From Atlantibacter hermannii (GTDB lineage Bacteria > Pseudomonadota > Gammaproteobacteria > Enterobacterales > Enterobacteriaceae), in contig LR134136.1 of NCBI GenBank assembly GCA_900635495.1, positions 3,472,001 to 3,536,000 on the forward strand: a stretch of 64,000 nucleotides of DNA, written 5' to 3'. A program made the position numbers and the translations under genes. A model generated the notes under the pieces. The model made no database searches. It was given only the letters and a program-made list of their open reading frames with translations, and was not told the DNA's origin. Shown piece by piece: positions 60,302 to 64,000 of this stretch. The stretch's first letter is position 1. Every line of letters begins with the position of its first letter.

Positions 60302-61401
60302 CGAACCAATCCGTGGGATACCGGCAGCCAGCCTGCGATAACGCCAGCAATGCCGCCGACGCCTGGGGAACGCAAACCGACAGCGCCACCAGCGCCGCCG
60401 ATGCATGGGGAACCCCTGCCGCCACGCCACAGGACGCGCCGGCGGCCGACTGGCTGAACAGCGCACCGGCGCCCGCGCCAGAGCATTTTACTATTCTCGA
60501 TCCGTTCCATAAGACCCTGATCCCGCTGGATAGCTGGGTGACACAAGGGATCGACTGGGTGGTAGTGCATTTCCGCCCGCTGTTTCAGGGCATCCGCGTG
60601 CCGGTGGATTACATTCTGAACGCCTTCCAGCAACTGCTGCTGGGGATGCCTGCACCGGTGGCGATTATTCTGTTCGCGTTAATCGCCTGGCAGATATCCA
60701 GCCTCGGCATGGGTGTCGCTACGCTGATCTCACTGATCGCCATCGGCGCGATTGGCGCCTGGTCTCAGGCGATGATCACCCCTGGCGCTGGTATTGACCG
60801 CGTTGCTGTTCTGTATCGTCATTGGCCTGCCGATGGGGATCTGGCTGGCGCGCAGTCCAGGCGCCGCGAAAGTGATTCGTCCACTGCTGGATGCGATGCA
60901 GACCACACCCGCGTTCGTCTATCTGGTGCCAATCGTGATGCTGTTTGGTATCGGCAATGTGCCGGGCGTGGTGGTGACCATTATCTTCGCGCTCCCGCCA
61001 GTGGTCGCCTGACCATTCTGGGCATCAATCAGGTGCCGGCGGATCTGATCGAGGCGTCACGCTCCTTTGGGCCAGCCCGCGTCAGATGTTGTTTAAAGTT
61101 CAGCTGCCGCTGGCAATGCCCACCATCATGGCGGGCGTCAACCAGACGCTGATGCTGGCGCTCTCTATGGTGGTGATCGCCCTCAATGATCGCCGTGGGC
61201 GGCCTTGGTCAGATGGTGCTGCGCGGGATTGGTCGACTCGATATGGGGCTGGCCACCGTAGGCGGCGTGGGGATCGTGATCCTCGCCATTATTCTTGACC
61301 GCCTGACCCAGGCGATGGGCCGCGATGCCCGTTCGCGTGGCAACCGCCGCTGGTATGCCACCGGGCCGCTGGGTCTGCTGCTCCGCCCTTTCACTAAATA
61401 A
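60294..61401 (+). pseudogene. proW: glycine betaine/proline ABC transporter permease ProW, several frame breaks
   Basis: ProW is the membrane permease of ProU. ATG 60294 overlaps the proV end. The Ala/Ser/Pro-rich N-terminal tail has repeated [16 protein letters not shown] units. Membrane segments include [37 protein letters not shown] and [22 protein letters not shown]; the EAA loop is [21 protein letters not shown]. Breaks lie near 60311, 60345, 60783, 61010, 61073 and 61183. The end [20 protein letters not shown] is intact. Confidence 0.88.
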
Positions 61402-61472
61402 ACCGCAAGCACGTCCGGGGCGGCCCACACCTGCCGCCCGCTTCTCCTCTTCATTCAATAAAAGGAACAACG

Positions 61473-62469
61473 ATGCGACATAGCCTGATTTTAGCCACAG
61501 CCATTGCTACCCTTGCTTCCACGCCTGTTTTTGCCGCCGATTTGCCGGGCAAAGGAATTACAGTCCAGCCGGTGCAGAGCACCATTTCCGAAGAGTCGTT
61601 CCAGACGCTGCTGGTCAGCCGCGCCCTGGAAAAACTGGGCTATACCGTGAATAAAACCAGCGAAGTGGATTACAACGTTGGCTACACCTCTATTGCTTCT
61701 GGCGACGCGACCTTTACCGCTGTTAACTGGCAGCCACTGCATGACGACATGTATAAAGCCGCAGGCGGCGATAACAAATTCTACCGTGAAGGGGTTTATG
61801 TCACCGGCGCGGCGCAGGGTTATCTGATCGACAAAAAAAACCGCCGAACAATACAAAATCACCCGTATCGACCAGCTTAAAGATCCGAAAATCGCCAAAC
61901 TGTTCGACGGCAACGGCGACGGTAAAGCCGACATGATGGGCTGCTCACCAGGCTGGGGCTGCGAAGCGGTCATTAACCACCAGAATAAAGCGTATGAGCT
62001 GGAAAACACCGTTAACGTCAGCCACGGTAACTATGCCGCGATGATGGCCGACACCATCACCCGTTTTAAAGAAGGCAAACCGGTGCTCTATTACACCTGG
62101 ACGCCGTACTGGGTGAGCGATGTGCTGAAACCGGGCAAAGACGTGGTCTGGCTGCAGGTGCCGTTCTCTTCCCTGCCGGGCGAGCAGAAAGACATCGATA
62201 CCAAGCTGTCGAACGGCGCGAACTACGGCTTCCCGGTGAACACCATGCATATCGTGGCGAATAAAGCCTGGGCAGAGAAAAATCCGGCGGCGGCCAAACT
62301 GTTCTCGCTGATGAAGCTGCCGATTGGGGATATTAACGCCCAGAACGCCATGATGCATGAAGGTAAAGCCTCTGAGGCTGATATCCAGGGTCACGTTGAC
62401 GGCTGGATCAAAGCCCACCAGCAGCAGTTCGACGGCTGGATTAATGAAGCATTAAAAGCGCAGAAGTAA
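61473..62469 (+). pseudogene. proX: glycine betaine-binding protein ProX, +1 frameshift
   Basis: The periplasmic binding protein of ProU. Signal peptide [20 protein letters not shown] ending AA, then [20 protein letters not shown]. The tryptophans of the betaine-binding aromatic box occur in [14 protein letters not shown] and [10 protein letters not shown]. The frame breaks at the A-run 61833-61840 (eight A); one fewer restores [20 protein letters not shown] and gives 331 residues, against 330 in E. coli. Otherwise intact to ALKAQK. Likely a sequencing error. Confidence 0.93.
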
Positions 62470-62475
62470 CTTATA

Positions 62476-62512
62476 AAAACCCCACACCGCGACCAAAGCC
62501 AGTGGGTTTTGG
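62476..62512 (+). terminator. hairpin after proX
   Basis: AAAACCCCAC and GTGGGTTTT pair across a 17-base loop just after the proX stop, a plausible end of the proU transcript. Confidence 0.6.
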
Positions 62513-62895
62513 TCCGGCATCATAATCGCCGGGGCGCTATCGACGAGCCAGGTCAGGCCCGCAGGGATGCGGCGGAGGGCGAGAAAGGCAGGACGCCGTC
62601 CCGCCCGACCTGAAGCGAGAAGATGGCACAAAGGGAACCGCGCATCGGCGATTTTGTTGGCCGGGAGTCTGGGGTGTCAGGGACGTGGCGGCGAGCGTCC
62701 CTGATTCGTTCGCGGACTCCGATGTCGCATAGATATACATCGAATAAGCGAACGAAACATTCCACCGCGCTCATAAAAACTTACAGCCCCCCTTCCCCCC
62801 ACCGCACATTCTGACACTCAACAATTCAGTAACAATCCTTTCTGATGCGTTATCATGCCCGCCTGGCAAGAAAGACTATTCCGTGACTGATAATA
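62513..62895. other. GC-rich non-coding stretch between proX and the MFS gene
   Basis: No gene is supported. The left part (62530-62710) is GC-rich with several potential stems, the clearest being CAGGGACG (62678-62685) with CGTCCCTG (62696-62703). The right part is less GC-rich and must carry the promoter of the MFS gene. It may be an intergenic repeat element, but I cannot name it. Confidence 0.45.
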
Positions 62896-64000
62896 ATGAC
62901 GAAAACTTCTCAAGGGCTGAGCCCGGCGCTGATTGCGCTGATGTCCCTCGCTACCGGACTCGCGGTAGCCAGTAACTACTATGCGCAACCACTGCTCGAT
63001 ACCATCGCCAACGCTTTTGATCTGTCGGTCAACCAGGCAGGGTTTATCGTGACCGCCGCGCAGCTGGGCTACGCGGCAGGTTTGCTGTTTCTGGTGCCGC
63101 TCGGCGACATGTTTGAACGCCGTAAGCTGATTGTCTCGATGACCTTACTGGCGGCAGGCGGAATGCTGATCACCGCCAGCAGCCATAGCCTGTGGATGAT
63201 GATTCTGGGCACCGCGCTGACCGGTCTGTTTTCGGTGGTCGCGCAGATTCTGGTGCCGCTGGCGGCCACCCTCGCCAGCCCGGATAAACGCGGCAAAGTG
63301 GTCGGCACAATTATGAGCGGCCTGCTGCTCGGAATTTTGCTGGCGCGTACCGTGGCGGGTTTACTGGCGAATCTCGGCGGCTGGCGCACCGTTTACTGGG
63401 TGGCGTCGGTACTGATGGCGCTGATGGCAATCGCCCTGTGGCGCGGCCTGCCTGTGGCAAAGCCCCAGTCGCACCTGAATTATCCGCAACTGTTACGCTC
63501 CGTCTTTACGCTGTTTATCCACGATAAACTGCTGCGCACCCGCGCGGCGCTTGGCTGCCTGACCTTCGCTAACTTCAGCATTCTCTGGACCTCAATGGCG
63601 TTTCTGCTCGCTGCGCCGCCGTTTAACTTCTCCGAAGGGACGATTGGATTGTTTGGCCTGGCGGGCGCGGCGGGCGCGTTAGGCGCTCGTCCCGCAGGCG
63701 GTCTGGCAGATAAAGGCAAAGCCCATCTCACCACCACCGCCGGACTGGCGTTGCTGCTGGCGTCGTGGATAGCCATCGCCCTCGGCCAGGCCTCGGTGCT
63801 GGCGCTGATTGTCGGCATTCTGGTGCTCGATCTGACGGTGCAGGGTGTCCATATCACTAACCAGACCGTGATTTATCGCCTTCACCCGGACGCGCGTAAC
63901 CGCCTGACCGCAGGTTACATGACCAGCTACTTTATCGGTGGTGCTGCGGGGTCGTTAATTTCCGCCTCGGCTTACCAACATGCGGGCTGGAATGGAGTCT
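62896..64000 (+). CDS. MFS transporter, YgaY-like, cut by window edge
   Basis: From ATG 62896 (MTKTSQGLSPALIALMSLAT) 368 codons are open to the window end. At least ten hydrophobic helices are visible. The major-facilitator loop motif after TM2 is present as PLGDMFERRKLIVS. The position after proX matches E. coli ygaY, a broken gene in K-12, in front of ygaZH and mprA. The substrate is unknown; relatives are drug or sugar efflux type. No strong ribosome binding site is seen. Confidence 0.88.
   Translation, partial: MTKTSQGLSPALIALMSLATGLAVASNYYAQPLLDTIANAFDLSVNQAGFIVTAAQLGYAAGLLFLVPLGDMFERRKLIVSMTLLAAGGMLITASSHSLWMMILGTALTGLFSVVAQILVPLAATLASPDKRGKVVGTIMSGLLLGILLARTVAGLLANLGGWRTVYWVASVLMALMAIALWRGLPVAKPQSHLNYPQLLRSVFTLFIHDKLLRTRAALGCLTFANFSILWTSMAFLLAAPPFNFSEGTIGLFGLAGAAGALGARPAGGLADKGKAHLTTTAGLALLLASWIAIALGQASVLALIVGILVLDLTVQGVHITNQTVIYRLHPDARNRLTAGYMTSYFIGGAAGSLISASAYQHAGWNGV

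Overview
The window reads as a chromosome segment of an Enterobacteriaceae bacterium of the Enterobacter/Kosakonia/Salmonella kind. The backbone follows the E. coli order (rpsP-rimM-trmD, ffh, ypjD-corB, grpE/nadK, recN, bamE, rnfH-ratA/smpB, ssrA, then alaE, ygaC, ygaM, nrdHIEF, proVWX), and many protein lengths match the E. coli ones. The genus cannot be fixed from sequence memory alone. All family comparisons here are from recall of known proteins, not from a search.

Layout. (1) 1-11 kb: core genes for ribosome biogenesis, SRP, heat shock, NAD phosphorylation, SOS repair, outer-membrane assembly and trans-translation. The regulatory sites are clear: a sigma-32 promoter for grpE, LexA boxes before recN, and several intrinsic terminators. 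A ClbS/DfsB-like gene is inserted between bamE and rnfH. (2) 11.1-28.2 kb: a type I secretion locus between smpB and ssrA, the same place as Salmonella bapABCD. It encodes an HlyD-like fusion protein, an HlyB/LapB-like ABC transporter, a TolC-like outer membrane protein and a giant adhesin of about 4080 residues with about 36 Ig-like repeats. (3) 28.7-39.8 kb: tmRNA (ssrA), whose 3' end is the attachment site of an intact-looking P4-like phage satellite. In order it carries an integrase, an AT-rich gene for an HsdR-N/P-loop NTPase protein in the slot where such satellites carry defence genes, a cos-like site, the psu-delta-sid late operon, two clusters of alpha-binding iterons, AlpA/Vis, an Icd-like gene with a C4-like RNA candidate, and the 777-residue primase-helicase alpha. 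The host-derived end of ssrA with its terminator lies at the far junction. (4) 39.8-53 kb: accessory genes: an IS3-type fragment, a chemoreceptor with a sigma-28 promoter, small envelope proteins, a LysR regulator, a CigR-like protein, a Tat-exported PhoX-type phosphatase, a TonB-dependent siderophore receptor, a GNAT acetyltransferase, a cold-shock protein, L-asparaginase II and YqaE. (5) 53.4-64 kb: alaE, ygaC, ygaM, the class Ib ribonucleotide reductase operon nrdHIEF with NrdR boxes, the proU osmoprotectant operon proVWX, and the start of an MFS transporter (YgaY-like).

Most genes marked as broken carry one-base insertions or deletions, usually in homopolymer runs. When these are corrected the family lengths return exactly (recN 553, ratA 145, P4 alpha 777, NrdH 81, YgaC 114 residues). 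I read most of them as sequencing or assembly errors rather than true pseudogenes, and list each position.

The most interesting material is in the satellite: the uncharacterised nuclease-NTPase gene beside the integrase, and a 73-nt leader present twice (67/73 identical) that can fold to hide the ribosome binding site of the gene that follows it.
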